Shown here one piece after another: positions 1 to 8,049 of a DNA stretch of 64,000 nt; within the stretch, counting starts at the first letter, position 1, and each line of letters starts with the position of its first letter. The notes under the pieces are model-generated. The model made no database searches. It was not told where the DNA came from and saw only the letters and a list, made by a program, of their open reading frames with translations. The stretch is from CAWGUU01 sp963825765 (GTDB lineage: Bacteria; Actinomycetota; Acidimicrobiia; Acidimicrobiales; AC-14), in assembly GCA_963825765.1 (NCBI GenBank), contig CAWGUU010000003.1:372001-436000 (forward strand), given 5' to 3'. The translations under genes and the position numbers were made by a program.

Positions 1-684
1 GATGGTGACCACGGAGTCCTGGGTGATGCCCTCCAGCGCCCCCGCCGAGGTCGGCGGGGTGAGGACCCGGCCGTGCTTGACGATGAAGAGGTTCTCGCCG
101 GTGCACTCGCTCACGTACCCGTTGGGCGACAGGAGGATGGCCTCGTCGTAGCCGGCGTTCAGAGCCTCGACCTTGGCCATCGACGAGTTGCCGTACATCC
201 CGGTTCCCTTGGCCGCGATGGGCACGGCGTTGGGGTCGTGGCGCTGCCAGGAGGAGATCTTGCACCGGACGCCCCGCTTGATGCCCTCGTCGCCCAGGTA
301 GGTGCCCCACGGCCATACCGCGATGGACACGTTGACCGGGCACGGCAGCGGGTTGAGCCCCATCTCGCCGTACCCGAGGTACACGAGCGGACGGATGTAG
401 CAGGCGTCGAGGTTGTTGACGCGGACGGTCTCCTTGACCCCCTCGACCAGCTCCTCGACGGTGTAGGGGATGTCGATCAGGTACACCTTGGCGCTGTCGA
501 ACAGCCGGTTGATGTGGTCGGTGAGGCGGAACACCGCCGCCCCCTGCGACGTCGTGTAGGCGCGGATGCCTTCGAACACCCCGCTGCCGTAGTGGAGCGA
601 GTGGGTGAGGATGTGGACCTTGGCGTCGTCCCACGACACCAGCTCCCCGTCCATCCAGATCTTTTCGACCTTCTGCAGTGGCAT
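1..684 (-). CDS. ilvE: Branched-chain amino acid aminotransferase, C-terminus cut by window edge
   Basis: PLP-dependent fold-type IV aminotransferase that makes Leu, Ile and Val from their 2-oxo acids with glutamate. The 228 visible codons start at ATG 684 (MPLQKVEKIWMDGELV) and run off the left edge. Family landmarks seen: HSLHYGSGVFEGIRAY near residues 28-42, and AAKGTGMYGNSSMAKVEA, whose Lys159 is the expected Schiff-base lysine. The start lies 4 nt after the leuB stop, so the two are probably cotranscribed. D-amino acid transaminase is a related family, but the motifs and the leuB neighbour favour IlvE. Confidence 0.93.
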   Translation of the reverse strand, partial: MPLQKVEKIWMDGELVSWDDAKVHILTHSLHYGSGVFEGIRAYTTSQGAAVFRLTDHINRLFDSAKVYLIDIPYTVEELVEGVKETVRVNNLDACYIRPLVYLGYGEMGLNPLPCPVNVSIAVWPWGTYLGDEGIKRGVRCKISSWQRHDPNAVPIAAKGTGMYGNSSMAKVEALNAGYDEAILLSPNGYVSECTGENLFIVKHGRVLTPPTSAGALEGITQDSVVTI

Positions 685-688
685 CGCC

Positions 689-1663
689 CTACAACCTTTC
701 TGCGACGGCGTCGCCGATCTCGGTGGTGGTGCCGGCAAGGGAGCTGACAGCGGCGCACGCTTCGGTGATGCGGCTGCCGGCGTCGCCCTCGCCGAGGAAC
801 TCCAACATCATGGCCGCCGAGCGGATCGCCGCCAGCGGATTTGCCCGCCCGGTGCCGACCAGGTCGGGCGCCGACCCGTGCACCGGCTCGAAGAGCGACG
901 GACCGGAGCGGTCCGGGTTGAGGTTGGCCGAGGCGGCCTGGCCGATGCCGCCGGCGACGGCCCCTCCAAGGTCGGTGAGGATGTCGCCGAACAGGTTGTC
1001 GGTGACGATCACGTCGAACCGGGCCGGGGACTCGACCAGGTGGATGCAGGCGGCGTCGACGTGGCAGTAGGCGGTGGTGACGTCGGGGTACTCGACGGCG
1101 ACCTCGTCGACGGTGCGCTGCCACAGGTCACCCGCATAGGTCAGCACGTTGGTCTTGTGAACGAGCGTCAGGTGATGGCGAGCCCGCCCGCCGGCCAGGT
1201 TGAAGGCGAAGCGGACGCAGCGCTCGACGCCGCGCCGGGTGTTGACCGAACCCTGGGTGGCCACCTCGAACGGTGTGCCCCGACGGAGGACCCCACCCTC
1301 GCCCGTGTACGGCCCTTCCGTGTTCTCCCGGACCACGACCAGATCGATGCCGGGCGCCACGAAGGGGCGCAGGTTGACGTACAGGTCGAGCTCGAAGCGC
1401 AGGCGCAGCAGCAGGCCGCGCTCGATCAGGCCAGGCGGGATCCCGGGCGTCCCCACCGCCCCCAGGAGGATGGCGTCGAGCTCGCGCAGCTCGTCGAGGA
1501 CGGCGTCGGGCAGGATCTCGCCGGTGCGCAGGTACCGCCCGCCACCGAGGTCGTAGTCGACGGTGTGGAGGTCGACGCCCGCCGCCCGCACCGCCTTGAG
1601 GGCCTCGGCGACGACGTCGGGCCCGATCCCGTCCCCTCCGATGACACCGACCTTGTAGCCCAC
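689..1663 (-). CDS. leuB: 3-isopropylmalate dehydrogenase
   Basis: NAD-dependent oxidative decarboxylation of 3-isopropylmalate in leucine biosynthesis. The chain begins VGYKVGVIGGDGIGPDVV and shows the metal/substrate signatures VVRENTEGPYTG, LVHKTNVL, VTDNLFGDILTDLGG and FEPVHGSAPD. I chose GTG 1663 because family homology begins there and AGAGGCAGG lies just upstream. An in-frame ATG at 1714 would add 17 residues with no homology. The gene sits directly upstream of ilvE. Isocitrate and tartrate dehydrogenases share the fold, but context supports LeuB. Confidence 0.93.
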   Translation of the reverse strand: MGYKVGVIGGDGIGPDVVAEALKAVRAAGVDLHTVDYDLGGGRYLRTGEILPDAVLDELRELDAILLGAVGTPGIPPGLIERGLLLRLRFELDLYVNLRPFVAPGIDLVVVRENTEGPYTGEGGVLRRGTPFEVATQGSVNTRRGVERCVRFAFNLAGGRARHHLTLVHKTNVLTYAGDLWQRTVDEVAVEYPDVTTAYCHVDAACIHLVESPARFDVIVTDNLFGDILTDLGGAVAGGIGQAASANLNPDRSGPSLFEPVHGSAPDLVGTGRANPLAAIRSAAMMLEFLGEGDAGSRITEACAAVSSLAGTTTEIGDAVAERL

Positions 1664-1810
1664 CAACCTGCCTCTGGAAAAAGAAAACCGCCCACCAGGT
1701 GGACGGTCCAGCACACGCCTTGGAGCGCGGCGTGCGCTACGCGATTACGGGAATGGATGCCGGGGACATGCGCAACGAAGTGTAGCGAAAGCGGACCGTC
1801 ACCGGCACTG

Positions 1811-1816
1811 TAGCGT
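1811..1816 (+). promoter_or_regulatory. Leaderless-type -10 box for greA
   Basis: TAGCGT, 7 nt before the greA ATG at 1824. It is one of a recurrent set of TANNNT boxes that place transcription initiation at or near the start codon. No convincing -35 was seen. Confidence 0.5.
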
Positions 1817-1823
1817 CGAAGGG

Positions 1824-2291
1824 ATGTCCGAGACCCACCTGTCCAGATCCGCGTACGAGCGGCTGAAGGAGGAGCTCGAGGACCTGTCCACACGCGGACG
1901 GGTCGACATCGCCCGCACCATCCAGACGGCTCGGGAGCTCGGCGACCTGAGCGAGAACGCCGACTACCACGCCGCCCGGGAGGATCAGGGCCGCATGGAG
2001 CTCCGCATCCGCCAGCTGACCCAGCTGCTCGACAAGGCCGTGATCATCGACGGCGGTCTCGGCACCGGCGCAGCCACCAACGGCAGCATCGTGTCGCTGC
2101 GCTACCAGGGCGACGACGAGGTCGAGCGCTATCTCATCGGCTCCATCGAGGAGCGGCGCGACGACCTGGCGGTCATCTCGCCGTCGTCACCGCTGGGGCA
2201 GGCGCTGCTGGGCCATCGCGCCGGCGACCAGGTCGAATACCAGGCCCCCCGTGGCGCCCTCACGGTCGAGATCGTCGCCATCGAAGGCTGA
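1824..2291 (+). CDS. greA: Transcription elongation factor GreA
   Basis: Rescues backtracked RNA polymerase by stimulating transcript cleavage. The 155-residue length is typical. The N-terminal coiled coil (about residues 1-75) carries the acidic tip GDLSENADYHAA, whose acidic residues enter the polymerase secondary channel. The C-terminal FKBP-like domain follows (GSIVSLRYQGDDEVERYLIGS). Expressed divergently from leuB-ilvE with its own -10 box close to the ATG. The downstream hydrolase frame overlaps its 3' end. Confidence 0.95.
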   Translation: MSETHLSRSAYERLKEELEDLSTRGRVDIARTIQTARELGDLSENADYHAAREDQGRMELRIRQLTQLLDKAVIIDGGLGTGAATNGSIVSLRYQGDDEVERYLIGSIEERRDDLAVISPSSPLGQALLGHRAGDQVEYQAPRGALTVEIVAIEG

Positions 2292-3108
2292 CCCGGCCGG
2301 CCCTCCCGCCGGGCCGCGACTGCCGCCCGGCCGTATCGTCGAGTGGGGGCGGGGCCGGTCGGCGCTCGTCCGGGAGGTGGCCGGCCCGCCCGCAGCGCCG
2401 GCCGTCGTGCTCCTCCACGGGTTGACCGCGGTTGCCGACCTGAACTGGTTCGGCGCCTTCGACCCATTGGGCCGGGCGTTCCGGGTGGTCTCGGCCGAGC
2501 ATCGGGGCCCGGCCCGGGGTCTGGAGGCGCTGGCCGACGACACCGTCGCGGTGGCCGACGCCCTCGGCCTGGAGCGCTTCGTGGTGGTCGGCTACTCGAT
2601 GGGCGGCGCCGTCGCCCAACTGGTGTGGAGGCGGCACCGGACAAGGGTCACGGGCCTGGTGCTCTGCGCCACCGCGGCCAGGTTCGCCGTCACCCGTGCC
2701 GAAGGTGTCAAGGCCGCCCTCCTGCCCGCCGCCGCGGCGGTGGCCGGGGTGGTCCCTGCGCTCGGGCGTCGCTACGTCGGCCAGACCATGATCGCCCGCT
2801 TCGACGGCCTGCCGTGGCGGGACTGGGCCGCCGCCGAGCTGGCCCGCCACGACCCGGCCGTCATGCTGTCGAACGCCGCCGCCCTCGGCCGCTTCTCGTC
2901 GGAGCCGTGGATCCGCGAGGTCGACGTGCCCACGGTGGTGATCGTCCCGACGGCCGACCGGCTGGTTCCCGTCGACCGCCAGCTGCGGCTGGCGGCGGCG
3001 ATCCCCGGTGCGGAGGTCGTGCGCATCGACGGCGACCACGGCGTGTTCGTGACTGCGTCGGCGGCCTTCACCGCCGCCCTCGTCGGCGCCTGCCGCAGGG
3101 TGTCCTGA
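2251..3108 (+). CDS. Alpha/beta hydrolase
   Basis: Alpha/beta-hydrolase fold protein of up to 285 aa. Seen: the oxyanion segment VLLHGLTA, the nucleophile elbow GYSMGG (Ser as nucleophile), a late acidic residue in IVPTADRLVPVDR and a C-terminal catalytic His in GDHGVF. Substrate unknown; relatives include 3-oxoadipate enol-lactonases, haloperoxidase-like esterases and lipases. The GTG at 2251 overlaps greA by 41 bp; a later GTG near 2380 would remove the low-complexity N-terminus. Convergent with the IclR gene. Confidence 0.82.
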   Translation: MAPSRSRSSPSKADPAGPPAGPRLPPGRIVEWGRGRSALVREVAGPPAAPAVVLLHGLTAVADLNWFGAFDPLGRAFRVVSAEHRGPARGLEALADDTVAVADALGLERFVVVGYSMGGAVAQLVWRRHRTRVTGLVLCATAARFAVTRAEGVKAALLPAAAAVAGVVPALGRRYVGQTMIARFDGLPWRDWAAAELARHDPAVMLSNAAALGRFSSEPWIREVDVPTVVIVPTADRLVPVDRQLRLAAAIPGAEVVRIDGDHGVFVTASAAFTAALVGACRRVS

Positions 3109-3122
3109 GTCAGCCGCGTGAA

Positions 3123-3752
3123 TCAGCGGGCCAGCAGGCGCTCGACGGCGCGGGCGGCGTCGACGACGGCGTCGGCGTAGCGCTGGCCCGGGGCGCGGGA
3201 CGTGCGCTCGATCGGGCCCGACACCGACACCGCCGCCGCCACGTCGCCGGCCGGGCCGTGCACGGGGGCGCTGACCGAGGCGACGCCCCGCTCGCGTTCC
3301 TCCACGCTCTCGGCCCACCCTCGCTGCACCGTCGCCTCGTCACCCCGTAGTACCTTGCCCGCCGACCCCACGTCCAGCGGCAGGGAGGCGCCGACCGACA
3401 CGATCGTGCGCAGGCCGTGGGGCGACTGCAGCGACGCGACGCAGACCCGGCGGTCGCCCCGGCGGACGTAGAGCTGCACGCTCTCGCCGGTCTGGTCACG
3501 CAGCTGCTCCAGGACGGGTCCGGCCAGCGCCGGCAGCTCCAGGGCGGTGAGCCGGGGGCCGATGGCGAACCTGCCCTGCTCATCCCGCCGCACCAGGCCG
3601 TGGACCTCCAGGGCCGCAGCCAGCCGGTGGGCGGTGGCGCGGGGCAGGCCGGTGGCCTCGACCAGGGCGGAGAGCGACAGCGGGCCGGCCTCTACGGCGT
3701 CGACCACCGAAAAGGCCTTGTCCAAAACGCCGATCCCGGATATGGTTCCCAT
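3123..3752 (-). CDS. ndgR: IclR-family regulator, NdgR/LtbR-like
   Basis: Winged-helix regulator (about residues 5-60: GVLDKAFSVVDAVEAG, then PRATAHRLAAALE) with an IclR effector domain (QLYVRRGDRRVCVAS...). In Streptomyces and Corynebacterium the orthologues NdgR and LtbR lie divergent from leuCD and control leucine genes, exactly as here, so control of the adjacent leuCD is a strong inference. ATG 3752 is preferred because NdgR proteins begin just before GVGVLDKA; an in-frame ATG at 3773 adds seven residues. Both candidate ATGs fall inside a direct repeat that may be the operator. Confidence 0.85.
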   Translation of the reverse strand: MGTISGIGVLDKAFSVVDAVEAGPLSLSALVEATGLPRATAHRLAAALEVHGLVRRDEQGRFAIGPRLTALELPALAGPVLEQLRDQTGESVQLYVRRGDRRVCVASLQSPHGLRTIVSVGASLPLDVGSAGKVLRGDEATVQRGWAESVEERERGVASVSAPVHGPAGDVAAAVSVSGPIERTSRAPGQRYADAVVDAARAVERLLAR

Positions 3753-3776
3753 ATAGCAAGACAAGTGTCCCATATA
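3747..3776. promoter_or_regulatory. Probable NdgR operator and leuC -10 region
   Basis: TCCCATATA occurs at 3747-3755 and again at 3768-3776, a 21-bp period (two helical turns). TATGG..CCATA (3741-3753) is also palindromic. TATACT at 3773-3778 is a near-consensus -10 for leuC, so a bound regulator would cover it. Both ndgR start-codon candidates lie in the repeats, which suggests autoregulation. Confidence 0.5.
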
Positions 3777-3795
3777 CTGAGACCAGGATCAAGCC

Positions 3796-5202
3796 ATGAC
3801 TGTACGAACGCTTTCCGAGAAGCTGTGGGACGGGCACGTCGTCCACGCCGGCGAGGGCGACGAGCCCGACCTGCTCTACGTCGACCTCCACCTGATCCAC
3901 GAGGTCACCACGCCGCAGGCCTTCGAGGGCCTCCGGTTGGCGGGACGGGGCGTGCGCCGCGCCGACCTCACCGTGGCCACCGCCGACCACAACGTCCCCA
4001 CCATCGGGCTCGACCTGCCGCTCACCGACCCGATCTCGGCCCGCCAGCTGGAGGTGCTCACCGCCAACTGTGCCGAGCACGGCATCCCGTTCTACCCGAT
4101 GGGCTCGGCCGGGCAGGGCATCGTCCACGTCATCGGGCCCGAGCAGGGCCTCACCCAACCGGGCATGACCATCGTGTGCGGCGACAGCCACACGTCCACC
4201 CACGGTGCCTTCGGGGCGCTGGCCTTCGGCATCGGCACCAGCGAGGTCGAGCACGTCCTGGCCACCCAGACCATCCCCGCTCACCGGCCCGGCACCATGG
4301 CCATCACGATCGACGGCGACCTGCCGGCGGGCGTCACCGCCAAGGACCTCATCCTCGCCGTCATCGGGAAGATCGGCACCGGCGGCGGGGTGGGCCACGC
4401 GGTCGAGTACCGGGGGGCGGCCATCCGGGCGCTCTCCATGGAGGGCCGCATGACGATCTGCAACATGTCGGTGGAGGCGGGGGCCAAGGCGGGAATGGTG
4501 AGCCCCGACGACACCACGTTCGCCTACCTGGAGGGCCGTCGCCACGCCCCCACGGGGCCGGCATGGGAGCAGGCCCTCGACGCTTGGCGGGCCCTGCCGA
4601 CCGACGACGGGGCGGTGTTCGACAGAGAGGTGATCGTCGACGCCTCGGCGCTCTCCCCCTACGCCTCGTGGGGCACCAACCCGTCCCAGGTCGAGCCGCT
4701 CGACGGCCGGGTACCCGATCCCGATTCGATGGCCGACCCCATGCATGCCTCGGCCGCCCGCCGGGCGCTGGCCTACATGGGCCTGGAGCCGGGGACGGCC
4801 ATGCGCGACATCGCCGTCGACACCGTCTTCATCGGGTCGTGCACCAACTCCCGCCTGGAGGACCTTCGGGCCGCGGCCGGGATCGTCGCCGGCCGGCGGA
4901 TCAAGGAAGGGATGCGGGCCATGGTGGTGCCCGGCTCGATGCGGGTGCGGGCCGAGGCCGAAGCCGAGGGGCTGGACAGGATCTTCACGGCGGCCGGCTT
5001 CGAGTGGCGGGCGGCGGGGTGCTCGATGTGCCTCGGGATGAACCCCGACCAGCTCAGCCCGGGCGAGCGGTGCGCCTCCACGTCGAACCGCAACTTCGAG
5101 GGGCGCCAGGGCCAGGGTGGGCGCACCCACCTGGTCTCACCGGCCGTCGCCGCCGCCACCGCCATCACGGGCCACCTCGCGACACCCGAGGAGGTGCGGT
5201 GA
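3796..5202 (+). CDS. leuC: 3-isopropylmalate dehydratase large subunit
   Basis: Aconitase-family subunit that isomerises 2- to 3-isopropylmalate with LeuD. The 468 residues contain CGDSHTSTHGAFGALAFGIG and the [4Fe-4S] ligands Cys349 (FIGSCTNSR), Cys409 and Cys412 (AAGCSMCLGMNPD). An AGGA ribosome site precedes ATG 3796. The stop codon overlaps the leuD ATG by one base, so the subunits are translationally coupled. Regulation is probably by the divergent NdgR-like protein. Confidence 0.96.
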   Translation: MTVRTLSEKLWDGHVVHAGEGDEPDLLYVDLHLIHEVTTPQAFEGLRLAGRGVRRADLTVATADHNVPTIGLDLPLTDPISARQLEVLTANCAEHGIPFYPMGSAGQGIVHVIGPEQGLTQPGMTIVCGDSHTSTHGAFGALAFGIGTSEVEHVLATQTIPAHRPGTMAITIDGDLPAGVTAKDLILAVIGKIGTGGGVGHAVEYRGAAIRALSMEGRMTICNMSVEAGAKAGMVSPDDTTFAYLEGRRHAPTGPAWEQALDAWRALPTDDGAVFDREVIVDASALSPYASWGTNPSQVEPLDGRVPDPDSMADPMHASAARRALAYMGLEPGTAMRDIAVDTVFIGSCTNSRLEDLRAAAGIVAGRRIKEGMRAMVVPGSMRVRAEAEAEGLDRIFTAAGFEWRAAGCSMCLGMNPDQLSPGERCASTSNRNFEGRQGQGGRTHLVSPAVAAATAITGHLATPEEVR

Positions 5203-5795
5203 TGGATGCCGTACGCATCGTCTCCGGGACGGCCGTCCCCCTGGACCGGTCCGACGTCGACACCGACCAGATCATGCCCAGCCGGTGGCTAAAGCGGGTG
5301 GAGCGCAGCGGGTTCGCCGAGGGGCTGTTCTCGGAGTGGCGTACCCAGCCGGGCTTCGTGCTCGACCTGCCCGAGCACGCCGGGGCCCGGATTCTCGTCA
5401 CCGGCGCCAACTTCGGCACCGGGTCGTCGCGCGAGCACGCCGTCTGGGGGCTGCTCGACCACGGCTTCCAGGCCGTCGTGTCGCCCCGCTTCGCCGACAT
5501 CTTCCGCACCAACTGCACCAAGGCCGGTCTCCTGCCGGTGCAGGTGGAGGCGGAGGTCGGCAGGGCCCTGCTCACCGCGGTGGCGGCCGACCCGGGGCTG
5601 CTGGTCACCATCGACGTCGAGGCCCGCACCATCGTGGCTCCGGAGGCCGGCATCGCCGCCACCTTCCCCCTCGACGACTTCACCCGGTGGCGATTCCTGG
5701 AGGGGCTGGACGACATCGGCCTCACCCTGCGTCACGAAGCGGAGATCACCGCCTTCGAGTCGTCGCGCCCGGCCTGGATGCCCACGACGAGGTAA
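5202..5795 (+). CDS. leuD: 3-isopropylmalate dehydratase small subunit
   Basis: Swivel-domain partner of LeuC, 197 aa. Seen: the N-terminal segment RSDVDTDQIMPSRWLKR, the substrate loop GANFGTGSSREHAVWGL, and the conserved SPRFADIFRTNCTKAGLLP. ATG 5202 shares its A with the leuC TGA, typical of a coupled pair, and the leuC-leuD order is the usual actinobacterial one. Confidence 0.95.
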   Translation: MDAVRIVSGTAVPLDRSDVDTDQIMPSRWLKRVERSGFAEGLFSEWRTQPGFVLDLPEHAGARILVTGANFGTGSSREHAVWGLLDHGFQAVVSPRFADIFRTNCTKAGLLPVQVEAEVGRALLTAVAADPGLLVTIDVEARTIVAPEAGIAATFPLDDFTRWRFLEGLDDIGLTLRHEAEITAFESSRPAWMPTTR

Positions 5796-5826
5796 GTCCG
5801 GCCGCCTGGCTGTGCCGCCGGGCAGT

Positions 5827-6342
5827 ATGAGCCCCCGTCACCGGCCAAGATGGGGCGTGGACCAGCCCGCCGTCAGGCAGATCTCGGCGTCCGAGACGCG
5901 CCCGCTGCGCCACCGGGTGCTGCGGCCCGGGCAGCCGTTCGGCCAGACGGCCTACCCGCGCGACGACCACCCCGAGACCCTGCACCTCGGGGCCTTCGAC
6001 GGTGAGCGGCTGGTGGGCGTCGTCTCGATCTACAGGGAGGCCCGGCCGGACCGGCCCGACCGGTCGTCGTGGCGCATGCGAGGCCTGGCGACGGAGCCCG
6101 ACGTGCGGGGTCGGGGGTTCGGCACGGCCCTCGTCGACGCCAGCGTGGCCCACGTGGCCACCAGCGGCGGCGGGGAGCTGTGGTGCAACGCCAGGATGCC
6201 GGCGACCACGTTCTACGAGGCCGCCGGTTTCGAGGCCGACGGCACCGAGCCCTTCGAGATCGCCGGCATCGGTCCGCACCTGCTCATGCTGCGTGCCGTC
6301 GCCGGCGACGGCCGGCAGTCCGACGCCGAGGAAGCCTCCTAG
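5827..6342 (+). CDS. GNAT-family N-acetyltransferase
   Basis: Single GNAT domain of about 160-170 aa. The acetyl-CoA-binding motif A is seen in RMRGLATEPDVRGRGFGTALVDASV (R-G-x-G-x-G/A type), and a late ATTFYEAAGFEADG strand-helix is typical of the fold. The substrate cannot be told. Start uncertain: ATG 5827 and GTG 5857 are both possible and neither has a clear ribosome site; the homologous region starts at about VRQISASETRPLRHRVL. Its end lies just before an intergenic inverted repeat shared with the convergent gene. Confidence 0.78.
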   Translation: MSPRHRPRWGVDQPAVRQISASETRPLRHRVLRPGQPFGQTAYPRDDHPETLHLGAFDGERLVGVVSIYREARPDRPDRSSWRMRGLATEPDVRGRGFGTALVDASVAHVATSGGGELWCNARMPATTFYEAAGFEADGTEPFEIAGIGPHLLMLRAVAGDGRQSDAEEAS

Positions 6343-6358
6343 CCGGCGTCCTCCCACC

Positions 6359-6407
6359 GAACCGGGGCGGCTCAACCGCGCTCGGCGCCGGTACACCGCC
6401 CCGGTTC
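6359..6407. repeat. Intergenic inverted repeat, family copy A
   Basis: GAACCGGGGCGG (6359-6370) is perfectly complementary to CCGCCCCGGTTC (6396-6407) around a 25-nt loop containing CTCAACCGCGC. It sits between convergent genes and its right arm reaches the stop codon of the minus-strand gene. Related to copies at 13.3, 19.9 and 43.1 kb; probably also a bidirectional terminator. Confidence 0.7.
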
Positions 6408-6762
6408 AGAAGCCTTGCGCCTCGAGCTCCCGGGCCTGGAAGAACTGTCGGGTGTAGGCGACCGCCGAGGCTTCGTCGAACGCCTTGCACGTGAAGAGGA
6501 CCACAGCGACGAACTGAGCGCCGGTCCATGCGTAGAGGGAGATCCCCGAGTCGATGAGGGGCAGGAAGGCGTCGAACCCTTGGTTCTCGGGGCGACCCTC
6601 ACCCGCAGGAGCGAAGATCGCGGGTCGGCCGTACCCGCGGAGCCCGAGGTGGGCCGCCAGCCCCTCGAGGTAGCCCTGCACCCGGCTCTCGTCCACCTCG
6701 ATCGTGTAATAGCCCTCGAGGAGGAGACGCTGGCGGGTGATCTCCGGTGCAAGGTCGCGCAT
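6406..6762 (-). CDS. AdoMet-decarboxylase-like protein lacking catalytic histidines
   Basis: 118 aa. The N-terminal RQRLLLEGYYTIEV and the later segment DSGISLYAWTGAQFVAVVLFTC align without gaps to the bacterial S-adenosylmethionine decarboxylase core (ESHISIHTWPE...VDVFTC). The processing-site Ser (Ser72) and the late Cys (Cys92) are kept. The Glu before the Ser is Asp71, and the two functional histidines are Gly73 and Tyr77. It therefore probably does not self-process to a pyruvoyl enzyme in the usual way. A binding or regulatory role is possible, but I cannot name one. No spermidine synthase gene is nearby. The family link is by motif only. Confidence 0.6.
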   Translation of the reverse strand: MRDLAPEITRQRLLLEGYYTIEVDESRVQGYLEGLAAHLGLRGYGRPAIFAPAGEGRPENQGFDAFLPLIDSGISLYAWTGAQFVAVVLFTCKAFDEASAVAYTRQFFQARELEAQGF

Positions 6763-6801
6763 GATCCGAGTCTCGCGTGGCCCCCATCCCGCTCGGATCG
6801 C

Positions 6802-7183
6802 CTAGGGCTCGTCCTGCTCCTCCGGCACCGGTCCGGCGTCGGCGTCCTCCACCCAGGGCCGGTAGATGGCGAAGGACACAGTCGGGTCCTGAGGGTCGAG
6901 GTGGACCTCGTAGCGCTGCGGCTCCAAGGGCTGCCCGGGCGCCGGCTGCTCGACGGCGATGCGGTCCTGGTGCTTCGGCTCGAACACCTCGCGCAGGCCG
7001 AGGGCGAGCCCGGTCATGAGGGCGCCGGCCATCGAGCTCCGCCGCACGGGGGAGGCCGAGGCGGCGGCCAGGCGGGGTTTGGGCCGGCGGGGTTTGGGCC
7101 GCCTGGGTCTGGGTCGGCTGGGCCTCCGCGAGCCGGTCGTCGCCGTAGAACTCCTCGAGCGGCTCGTCGTCCTCTGGCACCAC
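6802..7183 (-). CDS. Conserved small protein, one-base frameshift
   Basis: Unknown function. The first frame begins (GTG 7183) VPEDDEPLEEFYGDDRLAEAQPT and continues with an AQTPPAQTPP repeat; the second frame continues SMAGALMTGLALGLREVFEP and ends at 6802 with an acidic tail. One extra base in the GC-rich 13-bp repeat near 7075-7105 would join them. A TAGCCT box 6 nt before GTG 7183 supports the long version. Alternatively translation starts at ATG 7032, preceded by GGAG, giving a 76-residue protein. Sequence error and true frameshift are both possible. Confidence 0.5.
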
Positions 7184-7189
7184 CCGGCC

Positions 7190-7195
7190 AGGCTA
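7190..7195 (-). promoter_or_regulatory. Leaderless-type -10 box
   Basis: TAGCCT on the minus strand, 6 nt before GTG 7183; it fixes the likely start of the frameshifted gene. Confidence 0.45.
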
Positions 7196-7329
7196 CGCCC
7201 GCGTCCCAACAGAAGAGGTCGTATCTGAATCGGGTTGCCCGACTCGTATCGGAGTGACGGCGCGATTCGGTCGGGGACCGGACCGCTCCGACTGCGATTG
7301 ACCAACAGACACGACCCAGGGGGACCCCG

Positions 7330-8004
7330 ATGACCGCGACCTTCACCGACCGAAACGACACCAGGCTGGCCCGACCCCAGCCCCAGCCCCAACCAGAGCC
7401 GGCCCGCCCGACTGGCATCCGGCGACGCCGGATCGTGTTCGCGGTCAGCGGCCTGGTGGCCGCCGGCCTCCTGCTGGGCCTGGCCACCGTGATGAAGAGC
7501 AACGCCGATTTCTCCGATACCTACGTCACGAGCCAGCTGTCGCAGGAGAAGATCATGTTCAAGCCCGTCGACGCCCTCACCCCCCAGGAGCGGGAGTCGG
7601 CGTGCGTGGTCGCCAACGCCGGCAAGCAGCTGACCACCGGCAAGCAGGCCGAGTGCTTCGCCAACGAGTACATCGGCCTCCACATCAAGAACATCGGCCG
7701 GGGCAAGACCTACGCCGAGCTGGGCGACCAGGAATTCGCCCTCCAGGCTCAGGTGACAGCCGCCCAGGCTGCGGGCGACCCCGCGCTTGCCGGTCTCCAG
7801 AAGGAGCTCGCCGGCCTCAAGGGCCAGCGCGACACGCTGTTCAAGGCCGAGATGCTCCGTGGCACCCTGCTGACCTCGTTCGGGTTCAGCACGCTGGGAG
7901 AGAAGGGCGGCCAGGCGGCGACGGCTGCCTACGCCGGCGCCGCCCTCGTGGCCCTGCTGTCGGTTGCAGGCCTGGCGTGGGCGGTCACGTCCAGGACCAG
8001 GTAG
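7330..8004 (+). CDS. Two-TM membrane protein, unknown function
   Basis: 224 aa. A Pro/Gln-rich cytoplasmic N-terminus (QPQPQPEPARP) and an RRRR stop-transfer stretch precede a TM helix (about residues 36-56). An extracytoplasmic region of about 130 residues follows, containing Cys88 and Cys104 that could form a disulfide and a coiled-coil-like FALQAQVTAAQAAGDPALAGLQKELAGL. A second TM helix lies near the C-terminus (AAYAGAALVALLSVAGLAWAV). AGGGGGA precedes the ATG. I do not recognise the family. Convergent with lepB. Confidence 0.75.
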   Translation: MTATFTDRNDTRLARPQPQPQPEPARPTGIRRRRIVFAVSGLVAAGLLLGLATVMKSNADFSDTYVTSQLSQEKIMFKPVDALTPQERESACVVANAGKQLTTGKQAECFANEYIGLHIKNIGRGKTYAELGDQEFALQAQVTAAQAAGDPALAGLQKELAGLKGQRDTLFKAEMLRGTLLTSFGFSTLGEKGGQAATAAYAGAALVALLSVAGLAWAVTSRTR

Positions 8005-8049
8005 CGCGACGGCGCCACAGCCGCCTCCATCACAGGAACCCGCGGTCGG

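Noticed and set aside
3580..5130. 516-residue frame opposite leuC
   Set aside because: Antisense of leuC, whose catalytic cysteines and operon context are certain.
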